Shown here one piece after another: positions 24,491-37,363 of a stretch of DNA of 64,000 nucleotides. The DNA comes from Pithys albifrons albifrons (taxonomy: Eukaryota > Chordata > Aves > Passeriformes > Thamnophilidae). Below the pieces are notes generated by a model. The model did not search any database. It was not told the origin of the DNA and saw nothing but the letters and a program-made list of their open reading frames with translations. The DNA lies in contig NC_092462.1 in NCBI RefSeq assembly GCF_047495875.1, forward strand, positions 41,019,669 to 41,083,668, read 5' to 3'. Every line of letters starts with the position of its first letter. Position 1 is the stretch's first letter. Position numbers and translations under genes: made by a program.

Positions 24491-27400
24491 AGAAAAAAAT
24501 TCTTTAGCTCTATCTGGCATGGGACCAGTGATAGAGCATCAGGTCTGTGACTTTCACATATGCTAGTTAATTAATGCTACTGTAAATATTATTGGCTTGA
24601 AATCTGTGTCACCCCTACTTCCATCATGCTAATTTGTGGATACATTGCAGATAATGGCAGGGTTGTTTCTTTTTACATAGATGGAAGAAATCATGAAAGA
24701 GTAGTACAAATAAGGTGGTATGTGTGTTCCTGTATTGCAGGGAGTTTTATTGGACATGATGTTTGGACTCAGTTATGTCCTGCATTTTAGGCACAATGTG
24801 ATGAACTTCATTGAATCTGCAATCTGCTGCATATATTTATGTGGATTCTGTTAACAATCCTATAAGTTTATATGCACCTTTACAGCAAACAGTGTTGTGT
24901 TGGAAATGGCTATTCGCATACTTTGCATTCTTCCATTTCTGGTGCTAAGTGTTCGCAGTTCTATATTTAATTAAAATTCATGGCAGGAGACTTATTTTGT
25001 CGCTCTAAGAAAGGTGATGGTATCTCTGTCTGATTAAATGATAAAATATATTTCCCACGGGGAAAAAAGTGCATTGATGGGTGAGAAAGCAATTATGAAT
25101 AATCTTGAAACTTTTTTCTTAAATTTGAATTTTCCTCATGTCTGTGTTGATGTGTTTTCAGTCAGATGTAACTTCAAGATCTGATTTCAAGCTTCCATTC
25201 TCAGCTTCACTTAGTCACATTTACCTATGCTAATGGATAGCTAATATGAGTCAATACTGTAACAGAGGATATGTTTAACCCTGCTAGAGCTTTCATTTTA
25301 TGGGTATTTACCCTGAGGCTTACCTCACATTTACATGACTTTGCTACGATTGGCCTGATGCTAGTTCAGTGGCAATAAAGTTACTTTGAAAACTTCAGAG
25401 TTTATAACACCACATAATTTTAAGCAAAGTACATGACATTGAGCCCCTCTGCTGTTTTGTGATATAAAAGAAATGTAAACATCAGTGACAGGAATTCTCC
25501 AGCGGTCAGTTGGGTAAAAAATTCCTTAAAGGCTGGACTCTGGCTTCTCCACATTTAGACTCTTAATTACCTAAGTGTGAAGAAAACATGCTCTAATAAG
25601 AGTTCCGAGGTTGTTTTTTAAACACCTTGACAGAAATGTTTTATAGTTTGTTTGTTTTGGGGTTTTTGCGGGTGTGGAGTGGAGGGTTCAAATTTTCTTT
25701 CAAAGGTGAATACTGTATCATTATATTTAAGTAGCTACCTGCAGTTCATTAGTGGCAGCATCATTAAGTAATACCGGAACATTTGTAGTGGCTAATCTTT
25801 CAAGCATTTAGCATTCACGATGACCTCGTTAAAAGTAACAAAGGTCAGGCTTCAGTTCAGCAGAGTTGCCCGTTCACCAAGGAGACTGGCATAGCAATGT
25901 AATCTCTGTGTGTCACTTTTCATTAATCATGCTACTTTCCTCTTCATGAAATTTCAGCAGATAATTGTTACTAAATGCGATTTGCAACACCCTGCGCTGT
26001 GGTTGAAGGACCAGAAATAGGCAAACAGATAAAAACATTGTTTAGCTTGCAGGCAGCAAGTGTTTGCTATTCAAACGTATCAATGCATAAACATTGATTT
26101 AGCCATGAGCTGACACTTATAAAGCATTTACTGTTTCTAGAAAGCCCTATGATCAGGTTAAGTAATAGCCAAGAGCAAGTCCTTTTACCTGCATAGCAAG
26201 GTTAGATTCTATATAAATTGTGTGATCCTGAAATAAATCAGTTTTCATAATGTTAAGCTGCTTCAGCATTGCCATAGGTCACAACAGAGTGCACTAAATG
26301 AAACACTTGCACATGTGATAGAAAATATGATCCTGTGTATGTTTGCCTATGATTATATTGAAGAAATATTTCAGTAAGTACAGTTAACAGTTTTAGGGGT
26401 TTAGTTAACATTTATTTAACAGATTTAATTAATACTTTTCCTTTATCTCAGAACTTATTTAATGAATTTTCTCTATGTTATGAAATTTCTAGGATGAATT
26501 TATCTTCATTTCCATCTGCAACTTGTAAACTTTGGTGAAAACAGCAGTTTTAGAAACACACCAGTGGAATTTCATAGAAAGAGACATTTACACATTTGTC
26601 TCATGGCCCAAAGATGCAATTTTACTCAAGACTCGGCCAGATTCTGTTCTGTCACAAACATTAAGCTGATAGAGTTTTTTAGACTTTGCTTCTGTGTTCC
26701 TCACACAGAAAAAGTCAGAGTTTGAGTGCTACTAACAAAATGGAATTGCATTCCTTTACTTGTGCAAAATCTTAATCTTAGTGACCTGCCAGTTCTCAGA
26801 GAGTAAAGACAACAGGGAAGTAAACTACAGTTTTAGCTCCATCACCTACATCACAAAAGAACTAGTAGTGAAAGTGTTTTTATTCAGAGATTCTTCAAAT
26901 AAGTTTTATTTGTGACTTAACAAAATAAATTAAGGCAAAGTTAAACAAAATTCAGGACTTAAACCTATTCAAAACATATCTCAAATATGTTGCAAACAAT
27001 TGCAGTACTATTTCTTCAAAATGTGGTTTTCAAAGGTGACTGGAAATGCCAACATTTCTTTTGAAATATGATAGAAGAGCACCATATTTGCAATCTTCTT
27101 ATGCTTACATATAAGCTGCAGTAGAGTTTATTTATGATTATTCAGGGTAATAATACAGAAAATTCAGATAAAGCCAGAGTATTGACAATGCAAAAATATT
27201 CACACTGACTTCAAAGAACATATAACGTGAGAATGGAAAAAATACTTAACATTGATGAAGAACTGATGTGATAAATTATTACGAAAAGGCTTCATTTAAA
27301 TGTTAAATATGGTCCATATGTAAAGTGTGATCGTTTGCCTCATAAATGGTGAATAATTGCACGAATTCATACATTGATTAGGTATATACCACTTTTTATC

Positions 27401-29786
27401 TGAGCCCAATTTAATCTGAGAAATCAGAATTCAGCAATAGAATTAAACAAATATACTGTCATAGAGCTTGGACACAAAAATACTGCTTGACATTAGTAAT
27501 TCAAACATAAAATAGCTTTCTAGAACTTTACAGAACACAGTTTTCTCAATATGGCATTTTTAAGTGCCCTATTTTCTAAAAAATCTATTCTTTTTCTAAC
27601 CATGGGTAATGACAGAATTTACTAGACTTCCAGAGCCAAATGTGCCTGTTTTGCATTTAGTAAACCTCACCTATATGCTAATTTTTAATATTGAACATAG
27701 TGCCTGCCAGCTTCATTTGATGCCCTCTTTTTTGTTGGTTTGTGTGTGTGTGGTTGGTTGGTTTGGTTTTGCTTTTGATTGAATTTTGGTTGTTGGAGGG
27801 GAAGTGGGGGACAGTATTTATTTTGTTATAAAAGAAATCAGACAATTAATTTCTATTCATGCCTTTGAACTTCTAACATGTTCCCATTCAGCCATCTCTT
27901 TTCCAGCTTTAGAAGTCCTGGCTTACTAAGAAATTTCTTGTATGGAAGCATTCATTCTTGAATAGTGTCCAAATGGGATACTGTTGCAGTATTTAATTCC
28001 AACTTCAGTACCATCTGCTAGTAGAAAATCCTCTGCCAACATTTCCCTCCATCACTTAATATCGAAGGTAGTACTATCTGAAAACCAAGACCGGGTTCTC
28101 AGCTAGTTTCTAATGTATGTCCCTTGGCTTCTCCAGCAATTGGTAAATTCAGTTTTATTCAAAGGGTCTGCTCTTTGCTTTTATTTGGATGAGTGGGGCG
28201 TTAAATGTTTATCTTTTTCAGCACAGAACATTATCTGCACAGTGCATGAACTGTTTTCAGTATTCAACCTATGGTCAAGCAGAATGAACTCTAATATGCA
28301 TTCAATATGGTATTAAATAGAATATTGTATTTCTAAGAGGAATTGAATCAACAAAAATCTTACAAAAGGGCAAGAAGAGTTCAGAGAGTCTGGATTTTTG
28401 TTTGCCTTTGATATATTTCATTATGAACATATTTGACAATTCTCACTTGCTATTCTTCAGAAGTTGTCGAGGTTAAAAAAATCCAGCGGGCCACTAGGCA
28501 ATAGCTGGCTGAATAGTTCTACCATTCATTTATTGCTTTTGACTTTATAGTATGTGGAAGAATGAAGATCAGAGGTGAACTAGAAAGTGTTTTCTTTCAT
28601 AATGGCTTACAGAATAGATTTCCTAAGGCTAATTTAAGGCATCTTAATCTGAACTGAAATGTTTGTATGAGTAGGGACTGCCTACAGTAGCCTGGTCCAG
28701 TATGCTATTTCCAGTTCATAAGTATCTGTATACATGCCAACAGTTCCACAACCTTGAACTTTGTCCCAGATACAAATGCAAATTACAAAAGTATGGTGTC
28801 TTTTACTATACTAATTTATTCTGTATTATGTGAAGCTTCTTGCCATGAATTGTTTTAGAAATTCAAATTCTATATCGTTAAAAAAACTTCCTGTAATTTG
28901 CAGTTGGCTGGGAGCATATTATAGGATAGTGTTGCAATGTTCTCACCCCATAGCCCTTCCACTCTTGCAAGCAGGATTCATGATCAGCCTTCCTTAGAAG
29001 ACTTTTAGAGGAGATGCAATATTGCAATGAATGATTAGGATTCATTTTTGCAGTGGTGCTTTTTCTCTTTCAAAGCTACAGCTGTCACTATCAAAATTGT
29101 ATTTCATTCTTCCCCTTCTTGAATAATCAGAGAATTCTACTTATTAATAAGTAATCCTGTATGTTGATGTCCCTCTGATACAGTGAAATTTGAGGATATG
29201 TACTAGGTTAACTTTGAGGACATTTAAAACTTCTAGTGGAACAGATGAACCTTCAGGTCGGAATGCAAGAGTGGGTAGTATGTGAAAACATTACTGGGCC
29301 TGTGGAACTTGACTGACACTTCAGGGAAAGTTTTATAGACCACGTAGATTCTGGGTTGGGTTGTTCCCTGACCACAGAAGCAATTTCTATCATAGAGAAG
29401 AGACAAAGAAATACGTTTAAAACACAAGTTATGCTAAGATTTTGGGGCACTGGAAAATGGGCATATGAAGAGACTCTGCATAAGGAGATCTGGAGGGTGC
29501 CAAGTGTCAAATATGTGCTCAACCAGAAAATACATGGCATAGTTTTAGGGCTTAACAAGAGTTGGGATGCATGGAACTAATTTGCATTTTCAGGATGGCA
29601 ATGATACTATGTATCCAGGTGGATATTTACATAAGATAGGGGTAATTGGAACTTTTATTTGTTTCTTCAGAATTTTTTTAAATAGTTCTTTAAAATCGTT
29701 CATCTTTTGAGATCCATGTGTTTTGGTAGGAGCTGCATTTGTGCAGCATTTCGTCCTGAAAAGGTAAATCTTTCTCAGAAAACACT
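24491..29786. other. Unique noncoding stretch with a conserved-element-like segment
   Basis: No mobile element or gene recognised. 25740-26180 stands out by lacking simple repeats, keeping several CpGs and carrying nuclear-receptor half-sites (TGACCT at 25821-25826; AAAGGTCA at 25840-25847). A G/T-rich patch with tggttggttgg lies near 27731-27772. Confidence 0.5.
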
Positions 29787-29839
29787 AACAATAGAGAAAA
29801 AAAATTACAACAGAGAAAAAAAATTTCAACAGAGACAAC
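29787..29839. repeat. Short tandem duplication of a 19-20 bp unit
   Basis: Units of the form acaa(t/c)agagaaaaaaaatt occur twice, with a third partial copy ending caacagagacaacg. A small local slippage product. Confidence 0.6.
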
Positions 29840-32800
29840 GCAGCATCGGTAGAACCCAAAACCAAGTGCCTCGGTGTACTTGGTTTTATAGTAGTCTGAG
29901 AGATATCATTCTGAAACTCCTCTCATCCAAAACTGAAATCCTACGTTTGCTTTTGCTGATTGTACTGCTGTAACCCTGTCTAGGCTGATGGCCATGAAAA
30001 AGAGAGGTACACAATAAATACACCCATATAATTTTGTTTGTTAAACTTATGCTACTTATGCAGAGAAAAAACATAAAATTCATTTTAAAAATTTGATTTA
30101 TAAGCAATATGATCAAATTAAAACTCATTTTGTAAAAGTGAAAAGCTCTTTGACATTCCTTTAAAAAAGATTAAAAACTTTGCACTTAATTAAGAACCTG
30201 GAAAATAAATCTTTGTACTACAGCCTTTTCTGTTTAAGTTTAGAGAGAGGAACTGAAAACAATGCAATTTCTGTCAAGACTTCTGTGCTTGAGTAGAAAA
30301 TTCTGTTTTGAATAGAAAATCAGTTTGCTTTGCTTCAAGTAGGGAATTTTAAAGGTATGGTCTAGAGAGGGAAATAATGACCACAGTTTGGGTAGAAATG
30401 GTAGATGGAAAATATATTTCATTGTTAATATGTTCTTATGTTTTTGATTCAGTCATTGAAAGGCAGAAATCTGTTTTTTGATTGTTCAGTAACACCTGAT
30501 CAAAACAAAAGGAGCTTTGCTCATCTCCTAGAATTTCTAAAAAGCCTAAGAAACATTTTGTCTATTAAATTTTAATGGCAAGATTTGTTTTAAAGGAAGG
30601 AAATATGGTGAATATTCTATTTCAAGACTCATCAGATGCTACAATCAAAAATTTTAACAAGTATTTGGAGAAGCATTGACATTTTAGTATAAGAACTAAT
30701 TTCCATGGTGAAAGTGAAAAAAGACTGATTTTTTTTTCCTATTTACAATTTTTCCCTCTCTCTGCAACCCAAATAACAGCCAGCATTTTCACTTTTAGGA
30801 AAATTCCAATCAATACTGTAAGAGATCCTCATAAAACCTCTCACTTTTTTTCATTCTTTGGGTGTAATTTTCAGCTTTTGGAGTATAGGGGTCTACCAGT
30901 GCTGTATCAACATGGTGTGGTAAATACTGCAACCTTTTCTTCATTCCAGTTTGATAACTCTTAGAACCATAGCAAGTGCTCTATAAGTTACTGCCTGACA
31001 GTGAAAACCTTCATACCTTGATTTATCTCTAAAAATATGAGTCATTTCCCCAGAATCATATAGGAATATGTTTCATGCTAAGGACATGTTTACTCAATTG
31101 AAAAAAAATGATCGGATTTGTGTTAAGGTAATTTCAGAAAAGGTAAATGGAATATGGAAATTATTTTTATGACACTAGTATTACTTTTTGTCATACAAAA
31201 TTACTTATCATCATCAAAAACATACAAAGAAGTGCATGAAGGGAGAAGTTATCTATTCAATTTAAAAGGGAAAAACAGACATGGATTTGTATAAATTATT
31301 ATTATTTTCAAAATAAAGTCATTTGCATATGCATTTGGAAACGTGTTATAGGAATTAAATACCCACTGAGCCTGTATCTGGTCATATTATTTATTTAGAA
31401 TCTTCCTTGGTGTTCTTTGCAAGCTAATTTGTGTCTTTGTTTCTTTTGTGATTTTTAAGGTTATCAGTAGCTTGTAAAAGTAAATAATGTATCCAGTCAG
31501 TTCACTGGGTAGCTATTATTTATCCAAAATCTCACTTTATAATGGAATTATTAAAGGTGTACTACTGCAACAACTACAATAATTACTTTAATTAGACTGT
31601 AAATAAAACAAAAAATTTCATAACCACATTTCTATCAGATTTCCCTAAGGGCTATAATGATTTAAGGAGATTTCACTGTACTGTAGTGGCAAAATCTATT
31701 TTATTCATTTAAAGACTATTAAAAAGACAACCGTAGAAGTATGAAACCATTCTCTATAAACATCAGAATTATAGAATAAATAGGTATTCATCAGCAAAAA
31801 ATATAAAACTTCTTTTTCCCCAAAAATGAAATCTGGGTTTTTTTATTGTTTCCTTCAGGTTTGGATTATTAACAAACATTCTTCCTAACTTTGGTGGATA
31901 AACAGCCTGGCCTTGTTTAGCCATTTCTGATACTGCGACTTAGAGCTTTGATTTGATTCTGATCCCTCAACACACATCATGTGTTCAGGGATGTGTAAAT
32001 TTGAATTTGGAGGTTGCCTGCTGACTTCTAAGTAAATAGGAATTTATGCAGGCACCAGCATTCTTATAATTATTTTGTTGGTTGTCTTTTGGATCACATC
32101 TAAGAAGCACAGAAATAATCTGAGAAGTAAGTCTATGTGCAAATATGTTACTGTCGGAAACTGTATGGCTTTTATCTCTGTAAACTATAGATTATAGAAT
32201 GATTTCCATTATTTCAGTAGTTCTGGTAACAACTTTGGCTTGGACATCAAAAGCCTATCAAAGTTTTCTTTGTAAAAGTGTCTAAAAGAGAGCTCAAAAG
32301 ACTGAGACATTCACCCTGTGTGTGGCATTGCTTTCAGATTCTCCCCTTAGGTAATGGAGATTATATGTCAATAAAAGATCATATCTCTGAAATCTGCAGG
32401 AGTTACAGCTTCTTGGTTTCTGGCCTCTCCATAGTTTTTCAAAGTTCTTTCAGTTCACTTTTGTTCACACCTCTGCTATCTTCCACAGTAGAACCTGTTT
32501 TTCAGGAGTTTGTTTCCCCTGAAGCTGTGTGTCACCCAAAAGGATAGTGGAATTTGCATCCTCCCTTCCCTCTGCAGCTTCCCATTCTCCCTGGCAACAC
32601 TGCTTTCTTTTCTGCATCCCAGTCGCTGAGGTTCAAAGAAAAATACTATTTTTCATGTTATCCTTGTCTCTTCTGTGCATTCTGGGCTGCTTCTTAATAG
32701 AAAGATACATTTAAATATGAGCTACTAAAGCAGAATTAAAAATCTTTACAGCCATCTTCAGGAATCTTTACTAAACATCCTCTAATGTTCACATACTGCA

Positions 32801-35757
32801 TGTACTGCATATTTAAAAAAAATCCTGGCCCACCTAGATAAATTCATTACCTGGAAACATAACATTTTTAGGCAACTCTTAGACTGTAACAAGAGTAAGT
32901 TGCTTTAATATTTTTCCACATGCAATTACTTTGTGAACCATTTTTTTTTTAAGCAGAAATACTACCACCTTCTACGACAGCTCCTGCACACAGAGAAGCA
33001 AAAACAAGGTACATTTATAGTTTGTTCTACATTACTCTTGTGTTTCCTCTCCGAAAAGGATTTCTCAGCTTTTTTTTAGATAGACTTAGTTCACTTATGA
33101 ATCAGGGACTTAGGTCACAATTGCTCTAGAATAGGCTTTCTGTCTGAAAATTGAGAATTCATTAATTAAATTCACTTCTTTTTAAACAAGCTAAAGGGTT
33201 GCAATGACTTTGGTATATAAATAGCCTACAAAACTGATATAAGTAGCTTCTGTTCTCTTGTCTATGACAATTAAAGACCTGCCAAAACTAATTATACCAC
33301 ATACTACTAACATATGGCTTCTTTAGTCTTCTTTCTTCTTTACCTTGATAGAATTCTTTTAACAGAACCTTAGGCTCTATTTTATTATTTTTTTCAACAT
33401 GCTACTAGAACATGTATTTTCAAGTAACTGAAAACTGCTATATGTAGAAAAAAGTCTTCTTATATGCAAATATAGTGCTTTGCAAAAGGTGAGAAATTCT
33501 AAACTTAATGTGAACCTGTTCAAGGTTTTCTTTATCTCTGTCATCCTTTTCCACCTTAAAAGGATTTTTTTTTCCTTATAGGACACTTAAAAAAATAAGA
33601 TGCTTTCTATGTCAAAAGATCCTAGCAATGTCCTCTCTCATTACCATAATTACAATCCTATATAAGGGAAGAATATTAATGCACTACAATTGATCACTAG
33701 AGACATCAACAAACTTACTCATATTAGGACATGAACCAATTAGCCCTGTGCATTCCATATGAATCATGCTGTCACAGGATATAAATATAAGATAGAAATA
33801 CCATGATATACACCAAAATCTTACCAGGCTCAAACAAGTATTCTAATTGTGCAAGTAAAAAGAACTGCTGTAACAAGGGGCCTTGGTGCCTGCAGGCAAG
33901 TCTTTGATTCTGTGCCTTTCCATATTGTAACATTTTGCACTGAATATCATTGTAGTCTTTCTCAGCACTACTTAAAAGACCTCTATCAATTAAAAAAGGA
34001 GAAAAATATCACCTTAGCTACCATTGTACAATGGATTCTTTTACTGTTGATATCACTTAAAAAATTAGGTGGACTAAAGTAGTCATCCTTGCAAAACTAA
34101 CTGAACATAACTAAAGCAAAGAATTCATAACAGCTACCAAAATGGTGTTTTGATAAATAAATCTGATCTTGGATAAATTAAATATTTATTTGAGGATTAA
34201 ATATTGTCAGAGTTAGAATACTTAATCAAGTGGCAGTAAGTGGCCTCCTGTTTTCATGACAGCCAAAACAGCCAGAACATCCAATACAAGAAACACTCTG
34301 CAGGGTGAACTTTGAATATAAGCAGCACTATGCAATGTGCTTTGAACTATCCTTTGCAAGGGCAAAATTATGTATATTCATCATGCCTTGATATCCTGGT
34401 GGTGTGCAGAGCAAGAAGGGAACCCTTACGGAACTCTGATTTCTTATTAACTTTTAGCCAATTTAACAGGTTAGTTCAAAAGTACAGAAGTGTTATGCCT
34501 CTTTTAAAAATAATATATCAGCATTCTGACCATCAAATAGCGCTCAAATCCACATGATATCCACCTTTATTCAGTGATGCCAATCAGATGCTTGTACGAG
34601 TCAGTAAGCATGTATCAGCTCAAGTGGGATCTGACATGTAATGGACTTGAACTACACTGACTAGTGAGTAGAAACCTGTATGTGTTTGACTGACAAAGCA
34701 TCAACACCCATTCTTAAAGATACAAAAAAATTATTGACATTTCAAAAATACAATTTTCTAATTTTTTATTTATTTGCTCATGTACAGCTTCTCAGAATGT
34801 AGAAAGGGTCAGGGATTACTCTTTCTTCTTGTGTAGCTTTAACTAGAGTGCTGGGAGCTGTAGGACTGTGTACGGGGTTGTCAGCTGGGTGAGTGAAAAC
34901 AGCTAAAAATTACTTATGATTCCACTTGCAACTTCTTCTATCTGATTGTGGACTAAGGAGTATGCTGCAAAATCTAAATGACAACTGGGGGGCAAGAGTA
35001 AGTGTTGTCTGTGACACACAACACAAGAACATTTCCATTACTGCATCTGATATAGTGTAAGTTCCCTCTGTTGTCTACTGCAGGTGACACCCTGAAAGCT
35101 CACGGACAGGCCTGCTTAGGACAGAAGACTCTGATTAACATTTGCATTCCTTCCTCTTTTATGTGTATTTTACTCTAGGGGTTTCACTCCACTTTTGCCT
35201 TCATTCTGCTCTAGGTGTATCCAGTATGTCACCTCTTGTTTTATTTTCAAATAAACTGTAATGTCTGTTAACATGTAATGACATAAATGTTATATAACAT
35301 TTAACAACCTAATATTATTTTCAACACTTCCATATCCTAGTGTCGCCTATACTGCCTAGATCACATAGCAAAGGAACCTCTGCAGGGTCCAGATAGCTCA
35401 CAGCAACCTTTGTAGTCATAGCAAAATGCTGAGTGCTATGACAGTCAAAGTATACTTCTGTAAAATTCTGTTTTGTATGAGTAGGTTCAAGAAAAGCAAC
35501 AAATGCTAACAAAGTCAAGGGAAATATTTTTAAAAACCCCAACAAACAAAACCTCATGCTTCTCCTGAAATTGCTTCCACTCTAATTTATTAAAAAAAGA
35601 AAAAATAAATCACAAAGTCTCAAAGCATCAGTTCCAGCTAATCAGAACAAATAGGAATGTTATTACTGTTTAACCCTGTGGGAGACCAGGTTTGTATCTC
35701 ACTGGGTTGTTCAATTGTTGGATCGAATCGACCCTTCCGATTTCCATGTGTGTGGCT
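29840..35757. other. Unique noncoding stretch with a POU-site-bearing segment
   Basis: No dispersed repeat or exon recognised. 31300-31760 resembles conserved noncoding DNA: TGCATATGCAT at 31324-31334 fits 11 of 12 positions of the POU-dimer (MORE) site, and two homeodomain cores follow at 31580-31585 and 31588-31595. About 35657-35757, just left of the G-run, could be the edge of an unrecognised repeat. Confidence 0.5.

Positions 35758-35796
<39 letters not shown>
35758..35796 (+). repeat. Homopolymer run of 39 G
   Basis: An uninterrupted G39, followed after ca by ggggg and ggg. It is a very strong G-quadruplex candidate on the plus strand. Homopolymers of this length are often wrong in assemblies, so the length is approximate. 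Confidence 0.95.
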
Positions 35797-35799
<3 letters not shown>

Positions 35800-36077
35800 G
35801 GGGCGGGTTTTCAGCATCTTTGTGCACAGTCAGGCTGCAGCCAACACGCTGAGCGCACACACGGGGCTGGGGGCTCACATGGCTCGGGAGCGGCGGGGCT
35901 GAGCTGGCAATCAGATAAGGCCCATCTGGTAGCCCGCCCACACCTCGTCTTCTGGAGCCTTTTATTGGCCGAGTCACCCCCCACTCCAGCCAGAGGGGCA
36001 ATGGGTGCTGAGGGAACTGGATGTCCCTCCAGGGACAGTGGCCACAGGTGCCAAGGCTCAAAAATGGGGCAGCACAA
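35797..36077. promoter_or_regulatory. CpG-rich islet with promoter-like motifs
   Basis: About 280 bp with roughly eleven CpGs, while the surrounding tens of kilobases are CpG-poor. Visible motifs: CTG-N7-GATAAGG at 35904-35920, an E-box CATCTG at 35923-35928, a GC/CACC box cccgcccacacc at 35933-35944, and ttttattggcc at 35960-35970, whose reverse strand reads ggccaataaaa (CCAAT plus an AT-rich TATA-like stretch). This could be a small promoter or enhancer, or the remnant of an LTR U3. No matching transcript unit is visible. Flanking low-complexity tracts raise the chance that it is part of an unrecognised repeat. Confidence 0.35.
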
Positions 36078-37363
36078 CCTTCCCTCCCTCCCTCCCTCCC
36101 TCCCTCCCTCCCTTCCCTTCCTTCCTTCCTTCCTCTCCTCTCCTTCCTTCCTTCCTTCCTTCCTTCCTTCCTTCCTTCCTTCCTTCCTTCCTTCCTTCCT
36201 TCCTTCCTTCCTTCCTTCCTTCCTTCCTTCCTTCCTTCCTTCCTTCCTTCCTTCCTTCCTTCCTTCCTTCCTTCCTTCCTTCCTTCCTTCCTTCCTTCCT
36301 TCCTTCCTTCCTCTCCTTCCTTCCTCTCCTTCCTTCCTCTCCTTCCTTCCTCTCCTTCCTTCCTTCCTTCCTCTCCTTCCTTCCTTCCTTCCTTCCTTCC
36401 TTCCTTCCTTCCTTCCTCCTTCCTCCTTCCTTCCTTCCATTCCTTCCTTCCTTCCTTCCTTCCTTCTTCCTTCCTTCCTTCCTTCCTCTCTTTCCTTCCT
36501 CTCCTTCCTTCCTTCCTTCCTTCCTTCCTTCCTTCCTTCCTTCCTTCCTTCCTTCCTTCCTTCCTTCCTTCTTCCTTCCTTCCTTCCTTCCTTCCTTCCT
36601 TCCTTCCTTCCTTCCTTCCTTCCTTCCTTCCTCTCTTTCCTTCCTTCCTCTCTTTCCTTCCTTCCTCTCTTTCCTTCCTTCCTCTCTTTCCTTCCTTCCT
36701 CTCTTTCCTTCCTTCCTCTCTTTCCTTCCTTCCTCTCTTTCCTTCCTTCCTCTCTTTCCTTCCTTCCTCTCTTTCCTTCCTTCCTCTCTTTCCTTCCTTC
36801 CTCTCTTTCCTTCCTTCCTCTCTTTCCTTCCTTCCTCTCTTTCCTTCCTTCCTCTCTTTCCTTCCTTCCTCTCTTTCCTTCCTTCCTCTCTTTCCTTCCT
36901 TCCTCTCTTTCCTTCCTTCCTCTCTTTCCTTCCTTCCTCTCTTTCCTTCCTTCCTCTCTTTCCTTCCTTCCTCTCTTTCCTTCCTTCCTCTCTTTCCTTC
37001 CTTCCTCTCTTTCCTTCCTTCCTCTCTTTCCTTCCTTCCTCTCTTTCCTTCCTTCCTCTCTTTCCTTCCTTCCTCTCTTTCCTTCCTTCCTCTCTTTCCT
37101 TCCTTCCTCTCTTTCCTTCCTTCCTCTCTTTCCTTCCTTCCTCTCTTTCCTTCCTTCCTCTCTTTCCTTCCTTCCTCTCTTTCCTTCCTTCCTCTCTTTC
37201 CTTCCTTCCTCTCTTTCCTTCCTTCCTCTCTTTCCTTCCTTCCTCTCTTTCCTTCCTTCCTCTCTTTCCTTCCTTCCTCTCTTTCCTTCCTTCCTCTCTT
37301 TCCTTCCTTCCTCTCTTTCCTTCCTTCCTCTCTTTCCTTCCTTCCTCTCTTTCCTTCCTTCTC
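36078..37363 (+). repeat. 1.29-kb near-pure pyrimidine tract
   Basis: All 1,286 bases are C or T except a single A at 36439. The order is a (CCCT)n block to about 36112, long (TTCC)n blocks, four tandem copies of a 13-bp unit cctctccttcctt at 36310-36361, more (TTCC)n, then the 17-bp array. The minus strand is pure purine. Such mirror-like homopurine/homopyrimidine DNA can form triplex (H-DNA) and stall replication. The very long open frames in it are a by-product of the repeat and not genes. Confidence 0.97.
36630..37360 (+). repeat. 17-bp minisatellite, 43 identical tandem units
   Basis: The unit cctctctttccttcctt repeats with exact 17-bp spacing from 36630 to 37360 (731 bp, 43 units), with no variant unit seen. 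A degenerate partial unit with ctcac follows, and unique sequence resumes at about 37373. A near-unit of 16 matching bases at 36485-36500 in the flanking (TTCC)n looks like the seed from which the array was amplified. Perfect homogeneity implies very recent expansion, gene-conversion-like homogenisation, or consensus collapse during assembly. Confidence 0.95.
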
